Source: Tetrahymena elliotti 4EA (taxonomy: Eukaryota; Ciliophora; Oligohymenophorea; Hymenostomatida; Tetrahymenidae). From it: DNA of 64,000 nucleotides. Position numbers and translations under genes: made by a program. The first letter of the stretch is position 1. Each line of letters opens with the position of its first letter. This document shows positions 11,100 through 23,533 of this stretch, piece by piece. The notes below the pieces were generated by a model. It was not told the origin of the DNA. It ran no database searches and worked only from the letters and a program-made list of their open reading frames with translations. The stretch lies in NCBI GenBank assembly GCA_000231825.2, contig JH720323.1, positions 89,825 through 153,824 on the forward strand, written 5' to 3'.

Positions 11100-12800
11100 A
11101 ATTAAATTTATAAATGATGTTTGAATTGATAACTAATTTCAACCCTAATCAATTAAAGGCTAAAATATTTCAAATAAAATACTTTTATTTTCTTGACAAC
11201 AAACTAAGAGCAGTAAAAACACATTGAACAATATCTCACTAATGGTTAACCTAATCTATATGAAGAACCTTCTATTCATAAATTATAATAAGGTAATATA
11301 ATTTTATTCTAAATCTTATTATCTGAAAAATACATTTAACTTTATAAAAAATAAAAATAATTGGGCATTCTTACTATTTTGTTTCTTTGGCAGTAATTAG
11401 ATAATGAACTGTAAAATTTTTATTAAAAATAAAATTTTTTTTCTTTTTTGTGGCTGTAAAGACTATGTCTTTTATGAAGAAAAATTAATTATCTTCAGCC
11501 TGCACCAAGATTTATTTTTAATTGATTAAATTAGCGCTACTCTTCTTAATTACTAAACGCTATTGCGCTATTGTGATTTATAATTTTGATTAGCTTTTTT
11601 TATGAAATTTGTAAAAAATATAATAAAAACACTTAATATACCGTTTTCAAATTATTTTAAGAGTAATAACTTTTTAATTTTAATCATTTAGTTTTTATTT
11701 TTACATAATATCAGTCCTTGAAATATAGATAACTAATTACAAAAGCTATTAATTAAATATTTAATTCTTTCTAAGTTGGGTTTGTTCTAAAAAGTAAGGA
11801 TTGCTTTCTGCAATTGTTCTTTAGTTTTAGGAACAAGTTTATTTTATTATCATGTTAAAAAAGCTTCCTCTTGTTTGAAAAATAATGCTTGTTATTTATA
11901 ATTTTTTTTTACTATTTGTAAGATATCTAATGTAATTAAATTTTGCTTTCAAAAAACTTAAAATTGATTCTGGTTTAATAAAAGAAATGTACCCCAAAAC
12001 CTTAGTATCAAAATTTGGGTATCTTTTTTCTTTGATTTTTAATGTTGAGAAAATACAATATTTTAAAATTTAAATTTTGAATTGAAATTAATGTTAAATG
12101 TAAAATTTAAGCTCCAAATTCAGCCTGAGAAAATTTGTTATTAAATGTTTTAATATTTCTAAACACTTGAAGATAATATTGAAGACTTATAATACATAAA
12201 CTAATTTACCTTTTATCAATATACTCATGAATAAAATAAATTTAAAAATTAAAAAACTCATATTTGTAATAAATATGTTGTTATCATTAGAAAAAAATAA
12301 ACTTCAGATATTTTTCAAAATTCATAAAACACATATTGGGCGTTTTATCTTAAACATAGAAAAAAAATAAGCTGATAATTTAATAAGATAATGCTTTCAA
12401 TAATAAAAGATTAATCTAAAAATAAATTAACCCTACTTAAAATAAATGATCTGTGTGTCTGATTGCTTTATTTAATAATGAATGGTATAATATATAATTT
12501 ATAAGCTACTTAATGAATTTAGAATATAAAGAATTTAGTGGTAATCAAATTGTATTAAAATGAATTTGAAAAAAATAAATTTATTTTTAGAAATGTCATT
12601 AAATTAAAATTATGAATAAATCATTTTTTTAGTGATTGTAAAAGTAATTCTAAAATCTATTTTTTGTTTTCTGTGTGCGAATGAGAGTTCAGGATATTTG
12701 TTCAGGTATATGTTTAATCAAAAATTAAAGAAATTTATTTCAAAATAAATCACAAAACTTGTATCAATACTGCATTATTCATCATATTCAATAACATTAT
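11100..12800. other. Spacer with conserved upstream module of copy D
   Basis: Positions 11,340-11,540 carry the family upstream module in the usual word order for the start at 11,059. Positions 12,155-12,340 repeat the spacer seen at 4,910-5,100. No coding frame is seen in the rest. Confidence 0.5.
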
Positions 12801-12809
12801 CTATAAAAT

Positions 12810-13964
12810 TATAAATTTTCAAGTCTATGATATTCTTTTGAGGATTAATTGAATTCTTCAATATTTTAATTTGAGCTAGCAGCTTCTTATATATCTTTTT
12901 CTTTTTACTATTTTATATCTTTTTTTTTAGTGAAGCTCAAGTAACTCATTTATTTAGTTTTCATAGCTATTAGCGGTCTCATTAAGTTTAGTATCATATT
13001 TTTACTTCATCTCTTCTTAGTGATTACTTATTTTAACTAATTTATTATGCTAAGTTACTTAGAAGTTCTTAAAGTGTGCTTGTTAATCTTTAATTATCTT
13101 GCTATTTTATTCATTCAGCTACTAAGAGTCTTTTCATGTTATGCCTTTAATTAATTAACTCCAATTTAATTTTATTTTTTCAACTAATTAGTTTCTTACT
13201 CATACTTTTGATTGAATAACTTTTTCTTTTTGGGCCTTTATTTAATTCATGCTCTTTTATAATTATGTCATTTCAGAAATGATCTTTATCATATTTTAAG
13301 AATGTACTTCACTTAACTCTAATAATTTACTCTTGTCTACTTTTTTTTACTATAAATTTTTAGAGCTCATGAGCTTCTCTAAATTAAAGGGCGATATAAA
13401 ACTTCTACTTAAAATTCTTTAAATAATTATGTAACTTGGTCTTTTCTTCAATATTAGATGAAATATTGATAGCATAAACAACAACTTAATCATCATTAAA
13501 TAATTTGTTTTGCTTTTCTAACTTTATTTCTATTTCATCAATTAAATGAGAGGAACTTCTATTTTTTATTTGCCCATTTCTCTCTTTTCAACAAAATCTA
13601 TTTGTTTATTCAATAACAAAGAGTTTTCCCATACAAATCTCTTAGTTTCTAAAGTTCTTCTTCAGAAACAAGCAACATTAATTTGCTATCAGGATTCATA
13701 TTTATTTTAATTACATTGACTAAATTTAATTTCCTTGATTTCTCCCTTCTCCTTTTTTCCTTTTTGCTTGTTTCCATCACCTCTTTTATGGCATTATTTA
13801 GTTCATTGACTAAAATAGAATCAAGCTACTCCCCAGCTAAACTAACAAGAACTTGTTTTTCATTTTCTTATGTGGGATTAGCTTATTTATATTTTATACT
13901 GCATGGGGTCTTAATGATCCTTTTTTTATTTCTACCTAATAGTTTTTTAAATATGAAAATATAA
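12810..13964 (-). pseudogene. Frame-broken coiled-coil gene
   Basis: The minus strand shows coding-like stretches in shifting frames. One runs from about 13,960 to 13,610 and includes LVSEEELQKLRDLYGK. The next, through LIDEIEIKLEKQNKLF and REAHELQKFIVKKSRQE, ends at TGA near 13,310. Lys/Gln/Glu-rich pieces continue to about 12,820. No single ATG-to-TGA frame joins them, and frame changes fall within short distances without convincing GT..AG introns. It has no clear link to the Cys-rich family on either side apart from its coiled-coil composition. It could be an active gene with introns I missed. Confidence 0.4.
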
Positions 13965-14490
13965 AGTAAAAAGCAAAAAATTCAATTAAAAAATCAAAAA
14001 AGAATTAGCTAATAAAATAAATGTTCTTAACTATTCAAAAAATAAAAAATGAATATTTTAAAAATTTTTCTATTTTCTATTTTTATTTTTAAAGAAGAAA
14101 GCAAATTAAATAATCAAAAATTATTAATACCAACCTTTCATCATTTATCATTTGATATAAATTAGTAAAAAAATTAAAATCATTAATAAAGTGTTAAAAT
14201 TATCAGTGAAAATTCTTTACATTTTTTACTCTATGAATAAAATATTTTAAAAAAAATTTTTTTTTAATGATATGAAACTCATACTACAGAAAATAAGAAA
14301 ATAAGTGAGTAAAATATATAAATTATCAATTCTTGGATAAATTAATGTTCTTTACAAAATAGCTTTCATACTAAAGAAAATTTAACAATAAAGTAAAAGA
14401 ATGCTAAATTCTAAAAAAAGAATTTTAAAAATTAACTCAAATACCATAATTTACATCATCAATTGTTGATACTCATCAATAATTTTTTTC

Positions 14491-16020
14491 TCAAAAATTA
14501 GATAATTATGAAGTTTGATTACTGTTTCTATTTGAAGCACAAACTAAACAAAGATCAAAATCACAATCTTCACATCTCCACATAAAAAATGAATTACCTT
14601 CAGAACAAATATCACATGTATGATGCCTTCCTCCAGTTCTTTATGTAGGAGTAGTGAGTTTAAGTTCATCCCCATGCTCAGGAAATTTTTAACTTTTTAA
14701 ATTTAAGAAATAACTTTCATATTACTCCTCCTAATCTTTTTCTTCATTCTACATACATTGACTACACACATCATATGAGCAACTTGAGCAGTTCCATGAA
14801 AAATATAAATTATCTTAACTGCAATTATCACAATAAGTACTGCAGCTATAATTCCTTTAAGAAGGATTTGTAATTTGTAGCTTGTGTTAATGGTAAACAA
14901 ATTTTTTTGATGACAAATTTAAGAAAAATTCTTCATATTTTTCAAACTTATTATTTTAATTTTTTTCCATACAATCTTAGCAAATTTTATACTCGCATGA
15001 TTAACAATCCCATAAAAATTATTGATTTTTTTAATAGCAAACATAACACATTAAATTATCATTATTTCTTTGAGTAGATATTGTCAGTTTAAGTAAGTGA
15101 GAAAAATTTCCATGCTTTTTTTGATTATATTTAGAGCAATAATCAATATATTAATTGAGCTAATTCTGTAAATCTTTATTTTGATTCTATAATTAGCTCT
15201 ATTATTTTTTGAATGTACTAATTTCATCAGTTAGCTACATTATAGTTTAAGTCTTTTCATTTTAAATATTTTGTTCTTCTTCATACTTTTTTTATAACTA
15301 TTCAAATTAAGAGTTTAAATCCTAGATTTTTGTTTACAATTATCTTTATTCTAAATCTTACTATTTTTTTTTTAATTCAAATTAGGTTTGCTTGGATGAA
15401 TCTTAAAATATTTTTTGTAATTAAACTATTATTTCATCAAATGTTTGAAGTTAATTATCTTATTTTTCTTTGTTAACTTTTAAATAATTAATTAAATTTT
15501 CCACATAATTACTTGTAACTTAATTTTTTATAAACTCTTTGAAATTTTCACTAAATTTATCTTTTTCGCCATTCTGATTAAGTTCTTCTTTGACATAAGA
15601 TATTAATTAATTTATTTAGGCAAATTCTTTATATTTTTTATAGAATTATTCTTAAATTTTATTAGATTAAATATCTACTAACATATTTTCTAATTTAGTT
15701 ATTTCAGAATCAAAAGTTGATCTCATTTTTTTTATTTTCTCAGATATTTTTATCTGAATTTCTTGTGAGCTAAAATAGTCTAATAGCTAAAGCATCTCAT
15801 CGAAAGCATTTTCTTATAAAGCCAAAGGCCAATTATAGAGGATATCATCTTGCTAACTTAAAATATCACTTATATTAAAGATGTGAGACATTCCTTATAC
15901 CACAGATATGCATCTTTAGCACACTAGATCATATTCTTTAGTTTCGCTGTTTATTTTTAGAAGAGAAACAAATTAATTTGTATGTTTTAGGCACCTTCTG
16001 TTTAATTATTATTGGTCCAT
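14491..16020 (-). CDS. Cys/coiled-coil family, copy E (intact, 509 aa)
   Basis: One uninterrupted frame runs from ATG at 16,018-16,020 to TGA at 14,491-14,493. The N-terminus (residues about 8-50) has C-x2-H (RRCLKHTN) and C-x2-C (VCQRC), like a reduced B-box zinc site. Residues about 75-310 form a long Gln/Lys/Glu-rich coiled coil including RSTFDSEITK. The C-terminus has three related repeats, each a CxxC pair followed by W-x-C-x2-C-x-Y/F-x-x-C-x2-C: CYVC..WDCQSCEYKIC, CDNC..WNCSSCSYDVC and CDIC..WRCEDCDFDLC. This spacing resembles C1/DC1-type zinc folds. It is the only fully intact member in the array and the template for reading the broken ones. The function is unknown; a zinc-stabilised coiled-coil adaptor is the most that can be inferred. 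Confidence 0.8.
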
Positions 16021-16169
16021 ATTCTTATTGATAATTTTTTATCTAAAGTTTTTTATTAATTAAATTTTTTGAATATTTAAATGATATCAAATAATTTAAA
16101 TAAAGATAATTTCAATAAAAACACTAAAAAAAAATATCTAACCTTAAGAGCGATATTAGATTAGTAAGT

Positions 16170-17442
16170 ATTATGAAATTAGTGTGATTTGTCAAATTTG
16201 AATTAAAAATAAAATACTAAACATTTCCTTTTATTTACAAAAATATAATTTCAGTCACAAAAATGTTTAGTTTTTTTGTTTATAGCTCATTAATTTAGGA
16301 TAATCTTCTTTAATTTATTATGTATATTAGTGTGTTTTTATTTATTCAAAAATATTTTTCTACTAAATATTTTATAATTTTGGTTTACAAAGTCTTTAAA
16401 GAAGTCTGAAATTTTTATTATCATCAACTTAAGCTGATTTCATTTTATCAAGATATGTTTATAAATTAAAATATTAAGTAAGGGAGGAGAGGTAGTAGGG
16501 GTATCTAGTATCTTGTGTAGTAATCTATATTTCTTCAAATATAATAGTTAAAATATCAAATCCTTCCAGCTAATTAAGATTAGGTAGCCGTTAAATCAAC
16601 CCACCAAAAATTAATGCTTGTAATAAATAAATACTGAATATCTCCTATTAAAAAACAAAAATAAAAGGAATGTGATACCTTTCAAGCTATTATCTTTATT
16701 CAATAGTATAAATATAATAAAAAGTAAACATTCATTTCATATTTGATATGGATAACCTTTTCAATCATAAACAATTAATCTATTAATAAATTTTCCCTTC
16801 TTAAAATTTTATAGTCTATCCTTGCGTCCGTACTTTCTCTTAATTTTAAATGATATTCTCATTTATTTTAATAAAAAAAATATTTTACTCTGGTAATTTG
16901 AATTAAAAATTAGTTTCTTCTAAATTTTATCAAAAATGAATTTAATAAAGAAAGCAATAATTAATTTTTTTAAAGCTTAAATAAGCGGCTCTAAAACAAT
17001 TTGATCTATTCTTTTTATTGTTTTCTTTGCCTGTAAAAAATATTTTTTTCAATTTTAATACACCAAAATAATTTATATCTTTATTCTTACAAATACAATT
17101 TGAAATAATATTTTTTAAAATTAAATTATTTTAAAATAAAAATTTAACATTATTTATTTTTTGTTTATGTTCGTTTAAATTTGAAACATAGGATGCTTGC
17201 TATTTGGCGGATTTGTTTGAATATCATTTGATTTAATAAATTTCTATAATAAATATAAAATATTCTTTAATTCTTTTTTGATATGATCGTATTTTGGATA
17301 AAGTTATTAGTTAATTAATTTAGTAATAATTATGATTCTATTTATTTGTCAAACATAAATAATTAATTGTCTAATAATAAAGATTTAATTTAATTATATT
17401 TTTATTAATAGGTTGATTAATTAAGCATAGATTATATAAAAT
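16170..17442. other. Intergenic region between divergent genes
   Basis: Positions 16,170-16,340 weakly resemble the family upstream module and precede copy E. The rest is AT-rich with one purine-rich, G-containing patch at about 16,480-16,510. No coding frame is supported. The region separates a minus-strand from a plus-strand gene and so should contain both promoters. Confidence 0.45.
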
Positions 17443-19896
17443 ATGTCTTCTAATCCTACAAACATAAATAATTAATCCATAAATGCTCAAGGTAATCCAA
17501 TAACTACCAATCCAGCAAATTAGAAAATAGCTTCAGATAATTAAAAATAGCAATCTGATACAAAATGGTCTATTAAATTAGATCAAAATGAAAAAGATTA
17601 TATAATTCTAATTGGACATACAAATTTTCCTACATTGTTAGAATATTCAAAAATAAGACTTGCAGAACAAAAGATATAGCACCTTATAATTTAAGATATG
17701 TACTTTTAATTTCTTGATAAACAGATCAAGATTACATTTAGCAAGGCAAGTTTAGGCGATTTAAATCCATATAAAGTGTTCTTGAACATTTATGAAAAAA
17801 TAGCAAGTCACCAAAATCAGCTTTTGTTGGCTCGTACTGATTTTATAAAGAATTTAGATATTTATCCTTAGGTAGTTCATTATTTAGGTACTCCTATATC
17901 ATATGAGATATTTTTTAGGTTTAGTCAATACAAATACTCTACAGACAATAAATACAAAGAGGAACATTTAAGGTAAAAATGAAATTTGATTTATTCATCA
18001 TATATCTTTTGATTAATGATAGAAAACAAACAAATAAAAAAGTTAAAGCTAAAAAAGCAATTTTATTTTAAAAGGAAATTGAGTTTAAAGTTTTATTTGA
18101 GATATAATTTTAAAAGGCGATTCTAAGCTATCATTTTTAAAGAAAAACAAGCTAATTTAATTTATCATCTTTAAATTTTTTAATTTTTGAATTATTTAGA
18201 GTTTCTAATATACTATCTTATGATATTTATGATGAAGTCAGACACGATTATGAAGGTAATTGTTAAGGTTATGAAATTCAGCAAACTCTTCCAGATTGTG
18301 ACATGGTATGTATTTAATTAGAAGCTAAATAATTCAAATTTTAATTAAAATAAATATATGTTAATTATTTTAACAAAATAGGACCATTATTTAAGGTTTT
18401 AACATACTTTTAAGAGGAATCTGTTTTATGGTCTCTCTACACATTTAAAAATTGAATAAATTTATACTGCTTTAGAATCCTAGTATGTCCCGTATTTTAT
18501 TGTGCAGAAAATATTTCTTTAATTAGAAGAGTTTTATAGACCTACATATCAGCTTAGTCCGTAAGAACTGCAATCATTGATAAGAATGGTTGGTAATATC
18601 TCTATGTTTCCTTCATTTGCATGCATTTTATTTATTCCTCATAATGCATAAAGAAAGTAAAGGTGGAATAATGATAAGTTGGCAGGTGATAAATTAGAAT
18701 CTAAATCTTTTATGCAAATCCGTTTTGATTAATGTAATAACTGTAATGAATTTACTAAAGAAGTCCATACAAAATGCAATAATTTAAAAAAAGAGTACAT
18801 GAAGGCAATATAAAATTTGTCAAATACTGATCCCAGTTATGCTTAAAAATTAAAAATGCATGAAGATAAATTTTTTGAGAGTTTGTAATAGCTGAAAGTA
18901 GCTTGTAAAAGTACAAATATTTAGCATTCGTACCAATTAAAAATATCTTTTAGTGATATGTTCTATTACTTACATACTTAGAGAAGCTAAGAAGCTACCT
19001 CTGGAACAGATAAGCGTGTATATATTTAAGAAAGCTAACTTCGTTCTTTTGATATTTTTGAAAAAGTTTTTGCAAAAAATAAAAATTAATAAGAAGAAAT
19101 TTTGAGATTCAATCATGAAAAGCAATAAATAACTTTTACATATACAAATCAAATAGAACTGGAGCTTAATTTGCTATCTTTTTTATCTCTTATTTATTAA
19201 TTACATTTCATCTATCAGTATTATTATTACTATTCACAAAGACTCACAAATTAGTCATTGGTTGATGTTAAATTTTAAGATACAAATTTGAAGAAAGATA
19301 GTGTTGTTATGAGAATATCTTAGTAGAATAGCCCTTATGAGCTTTAACTCTATGTAGAATATGATAAATTATAGCTTGTTGTTTTTAACACTCACATAAG
19401 AGGTGTAGAAAATGTCAGTTAATCTTATAGAACATTTATTTAATTATAGAGCTGGTTGTTTAAAGTTTTCATTATGAATCCCTATCTGAAAGCAGAAGCT
19501 GCATATACCTATTTAAGTAAGGGTAATAAATTAATTATTTGGCTCCAAAGAGATGAGAATAAAAGTTAAAAAATTATTAGTCTTTATCAAGATTTGATGT
19601 CTATAAATCTACAAATTAGTTGCATTGATTTGACAGGATACGATGATGAAGATTAAAATATGAAAGACTAAACCAAAAATTCAGAGGATATGTTTAAAAA
19701 ACTGTTAGAAATAAATTTTGATATAGAAAAAAAGAACCAGTTAGTTATTTATAAGGAGGGTTAATATGCTTTCTTTTAATATTAAGTTGATTCATTCAAC
19801 AATAGAATCCTATAAAATAGAGACTTTAATCCAAATTTAAATATTTTTAGTGATAGAGGTCCTTAAATTATATAATTTTTGAGAAATACATTTTGA
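17443..19896 (+). CDS. Unrecognised 716-aa protein, three exons
   Basis: Exons 17,443-17,972, 18,200-18,305 and 18,382-19,896 join in frame, with GT..AG introns of 227 and 76 nt, and end at TGA. The N-terminus is Asn/Gln-rich (about residues 1-40). A structured region beginning near KWSIKLDQNEKDYIIL follows, then many hydrophobic and aromatic residues without a clear membrane span or signal peptide. A cysteine cluster (CNNCNEFTKEVHTKC) lies near residue 340, and short acidic segments follow near residue 630. I do not recognise the family. The even composition and clean introns argue for a real gene. Confidence 0.8.
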
Positions 19897-20967
19897 TTTC
19901 TCATGTCAATAAACATTTAATTAACAATTTATTTAACACTCCTTCTAAAAAATGCTCTAATTACTTACCCTATTTGTTTATTTTTATTAGTTAAAACTTT
20001 GAAATTGCCATAAATACAAAACTAAATAAAATTATCTATATTTTGCTCAATTTAAAAGACTAATTGCTCTATTCATAACTTAACTGAAATCCTCTAATAA
20101 TTCAACTTTAATCAAATAAAATTTCATTTTTAGGTATTTAATTTTATTTTCTATAAAAACAATTTTATAAATTTACCAACGAAAAGTTGTTTGCTAAAAT
20201 TCTTGATGATGGTCTAAAATATTCATGACTCATAAGCATTTGATTATCTTAATATAAACCTTTTAGTTTAAATTTAAAAACTAGAAAAATTTGCTTGTTT
20301 AATAAATTATTTTGATTCACAAATTTTCAACAAAAAATATCTTTTCTTTCTTTTTTGGATTAGCAGCAAATAAAATAATAAACTAATTCTTAATTGAAGA
20401 TAAATCCTAATATTTATAAATCATATATGAAATTTACTTAACTCAACAGAACCATTTTTTTCAAGATACTCTAAATATTACTTTTATCAGTTTATTAATT
20501 TTTTTAAGTATTTTGAAACATAAATTTGATGCTTATTAAATAAAATTCTTGATATTTAAAATATTTAAATTTTAAAACAAAAAGTTGAAGTTTAATTTGT
20601 TAGTAATACTTATTGATATCTTGATTGAAAGTAAGACAAATATTTATTATAAATGTAATAACAATATAATTAAAGATTAATCAGTTCAGCTAAATAAATT
20701 TTTGTTTTTTACAACAATAGATTTGATGGAATTTAAATAAATTTTATTTTTCTAAAAGAGTTATAGATACTAACTAAAATGAGGTCACATTCATTTAATT
20801 AATTTTCAAAAGAGTGATTTTAATTTTATCATCAAATTTTAGATTTAAAATTTAGGGACCAATAATTTTTGAATTTCTAAGGCCAACGTAACAATAATAT
20901 TTAGTAAATTAGTAAAATATCTTAATTTAAAAAAATAAATTTAAAAAGCAAAAGCACTAATTAGGCT
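19897..20967. other. Intergenic, no gene seen
   Basis: Very AT-rich DNA between two plus-strand genes. No coding-like frame, RNA gene or clear repeat is visible. It should contain the terminator of the upstream gene and the promoter of the kelch gene. Confidence 0.5.
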
Positions 20968-23213
20968 ATGTTTAAATATTCAAATTAGGAATACTAAAAA
21001 AAATCTTTAGCAGCAGGTGACATAGATCCTTATAATTACAATAGGGTTACAGGAGATGGTTTTTCTTAAAACTAGTCCTACAATCATTTGCCAACTTAAG
21101 GAAATTTGCATAATCAAAGTGTTTAATATTCTACAGCTAATGCTTATTTCTGCGAAGAGCACAATGACCCTGTAACAAATTACTGTGCTAATTTAGACTG
21201 TTTAAGACCACTTTGCCCTGATTGCATAGACGCTCATTATAAATATCATCTTTAGTCATCAACCATTCCATAAATTGAATCCATAAAAAATATGAAGATA
21301 AATTGCTCTAAAAAAGTTGATGCAGCTATTCAATCACTTTAAAAGGAAATGAACGACTGTGAACTTAAGTATCTTATTGATCCTGAATAAATAATTAATG
21401 AAGGAGTAGCAAAGATTAATCATACCAAAGAAAAAGTTCTTCTTATGGTAAATTATTATTTTATCATTTTATTGTCTTTTAATCAATAATTTCATCATTA
21501 ATTATAATGAGTTTTTAGACAAAAAAATAATTCTTGATTAATTTTTAACAATTCTTAATAGGTTCGCAAATTTTTTGAGATGCAAGAAGAGATATATATT
21601 AAAAGAGTTAATGAAAATCTTCTTCGTTAGGGAGATTTTACTTCAATATTTGAAAAAATTAATACATTAGTCAACGAACTTGATTAATTGAGATATTCTC
21701 TTGAAGGTAATAGTTTTCTCTCAGCAATTAATAGAATATGTCGCTTAGATTTGATATCTCTTAGAGATAAATTTAAATCAGACATTCATAAAATAGTACA
21801 ACAAAGAGATTTAGAACCAGTTTAAGTCCTTATTGATGATTAGAAAGTAATGCAAATTAAATAAGATCTTGACTAAACTGTTATAATGGCAAAGCAAAGT
21901 GAGTAATTGAATCGCTTTAATAATCAGCAAAGCATTCTTGCGAAGCAATCAAACGTATTTTAGCAAGGTAACAATTAATGAAATTTAAAATTATATTAAG
22001 ATATTAAAGGTGTATTTTGTTTGTTTTTATAAAATTCTGTTTAATTCTTTTATTTTACAGACTAATTTCTAACATTCATTCTCACTCATCTCTTTCATAA
22101 TATTAAATAGTAAATGATATTCATAATCAAAGTTATAGAATTCCAAATGATTTAACTGGAGTTAGTCCTTTGAAAGGTACTCATTCAAATTTAAATACTA
22201 CTGCTCCACCTTTGGCAGGAAAAGGTCCAAGAGAAGCAATAGAAATTCATACTGCTGATTACTTTGATGAGACCTGCAAAAGAAAAAATTTACATTTCTT
22301 TATCTATGATGAAGATAATTAATCTTGCAAATTGATGTACCTTGATTTAAATGGAAATAAGTAATTCTAAATGATCAATATCGAAGTAGACTTTCAATTA
22401 CCTGCTTTCCATAAATCAATAGCTCTTCCTGATGGTGAAATATATCTTATTGGAGGAACAAAATCTGATAAAACAAAATCAAATACTATGTATCACTATA
22501 ACTCTACAAATAAAAAATTAGTTAAAGAATCTGATGGTATGAAAGAAGGCAGAAGTAGTTTCGGTGTTTGCATTTTGAGAAATTGCATTTATGTTATTGG
22601 TGGTATTGGAAATAATGGATAATACTTGACTTCATGTGAAAGATATAACTTAAAAACTAAAAAATGGGAGACAGTAAGCTAATTAAATTAAGCCAGTGCT
22701 TCTTTTTCTTGCACTTCATTTAATAACCGTTTTATTTATAAATTTGGTGGAAATCGAGAGGATAAATCATTATTAAGAACTATTGAAAAATATGATGTAA
22801 TGTAAAATAAATGGTATATTATCAATATTTAAAATTTAAATACTGCTCATCAGTTCTTGACTAACTCTTCTTGTGTTTAAATTAACCAAAACGAAATATT
22901 TGTATTTGGAGGTTATGATGATTAAGGTATTCCTTCTAATACTTCTTATATTCTATAAATCGTTGAATCTAAAGACTCTTCTTCATCAGGAGCTATAACC
23001 AAGGAAGAAAATTATGTTTACACAATATAAAAGATAAATGCACAACCCCTTCCTATCCCTGAAGGATTTACTAATCCTCAATCAATAATACTTAACAACA
23101 CTGTTTATGCTATCTAAGATTTCACAAGCAATAATTAGAATGAATTTGAAGAAAATAAAAGATAGATTTTATAATTTGATGGTAAAAGATGGACTCTAAT
23201 TAGAGACTCTTGA
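20968..23213 (+). CDS. B-box / coiled-coil / kelch-repeat protein, 662 aa
   Basis: Three exons (20,968-21,447; 21,562-21,967; 22,111-23,213) join in frame with introns of 114 and 143 nt. Residues about 60-100 form a B-box zinc site (FCEEHND, NYCANLDC, LCPDCIDAH). Residues about 110-290 are helical and Gln/Lys/Glu-rich, consistent with a coiled coil. From about residue 385 to the end the sequence has kelch-like blades with double-Gly motifs (YLIGG, YVIGG, FVFGGYDD) and Trp residues (KKWETV, NKWYII). The order matches TRIM-like proteins without a RING finger. Such proteins usually act as cytoplasmic adaptors in protein-protein interaction; no enzyme motif is visible. The third-exon acceptor was chosen because it is the one that restores the frame. 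Confidence 0.85.
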
Positions 23214-23533
23214 TCCCTCTTTAAATAAAAATCATATTGCCTAAAACTTAAAATTTTGTTTTCTAATTAATTTTCATATTTTATAAATTTGTAGTGGAAT
23301 TATAAATTATTTCATTAACTGTTAATTTATTCAAACATTTATTAATTACGAAAAGTGTTTTATTAAAATTTTCTGGAATTTTATTCATTAAAATTTTTTT
23401 TTTTAAAGTTCTTTGTCATAATTTAAAAATTTTTTAATTATTTACAACAAGTAATAGATTTTATATTCATTTGGTGAGATTGAAATTAAAATATTTAATT
23501 ATTTATATATTTATTTTATGATATATGTACACT
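23214..23533. other. Convergent 3' intergenic spacer
   Basis: A short AT-rich spacer of 320 nt lies between two genes whose stop codons face each other. It must contain both 3' ends. No repeat or frame is seen. Confidence 0.5.

Noticed and set aside
13683..13964. Plus-strand hydrophobic frame of 93 codons, possible membrane protein
   Set aside because: The opposite strand carries the more protein-like coiled-coil fragment, and the hydrophobicity is the mirror of its Lys/Glu-rich codons.
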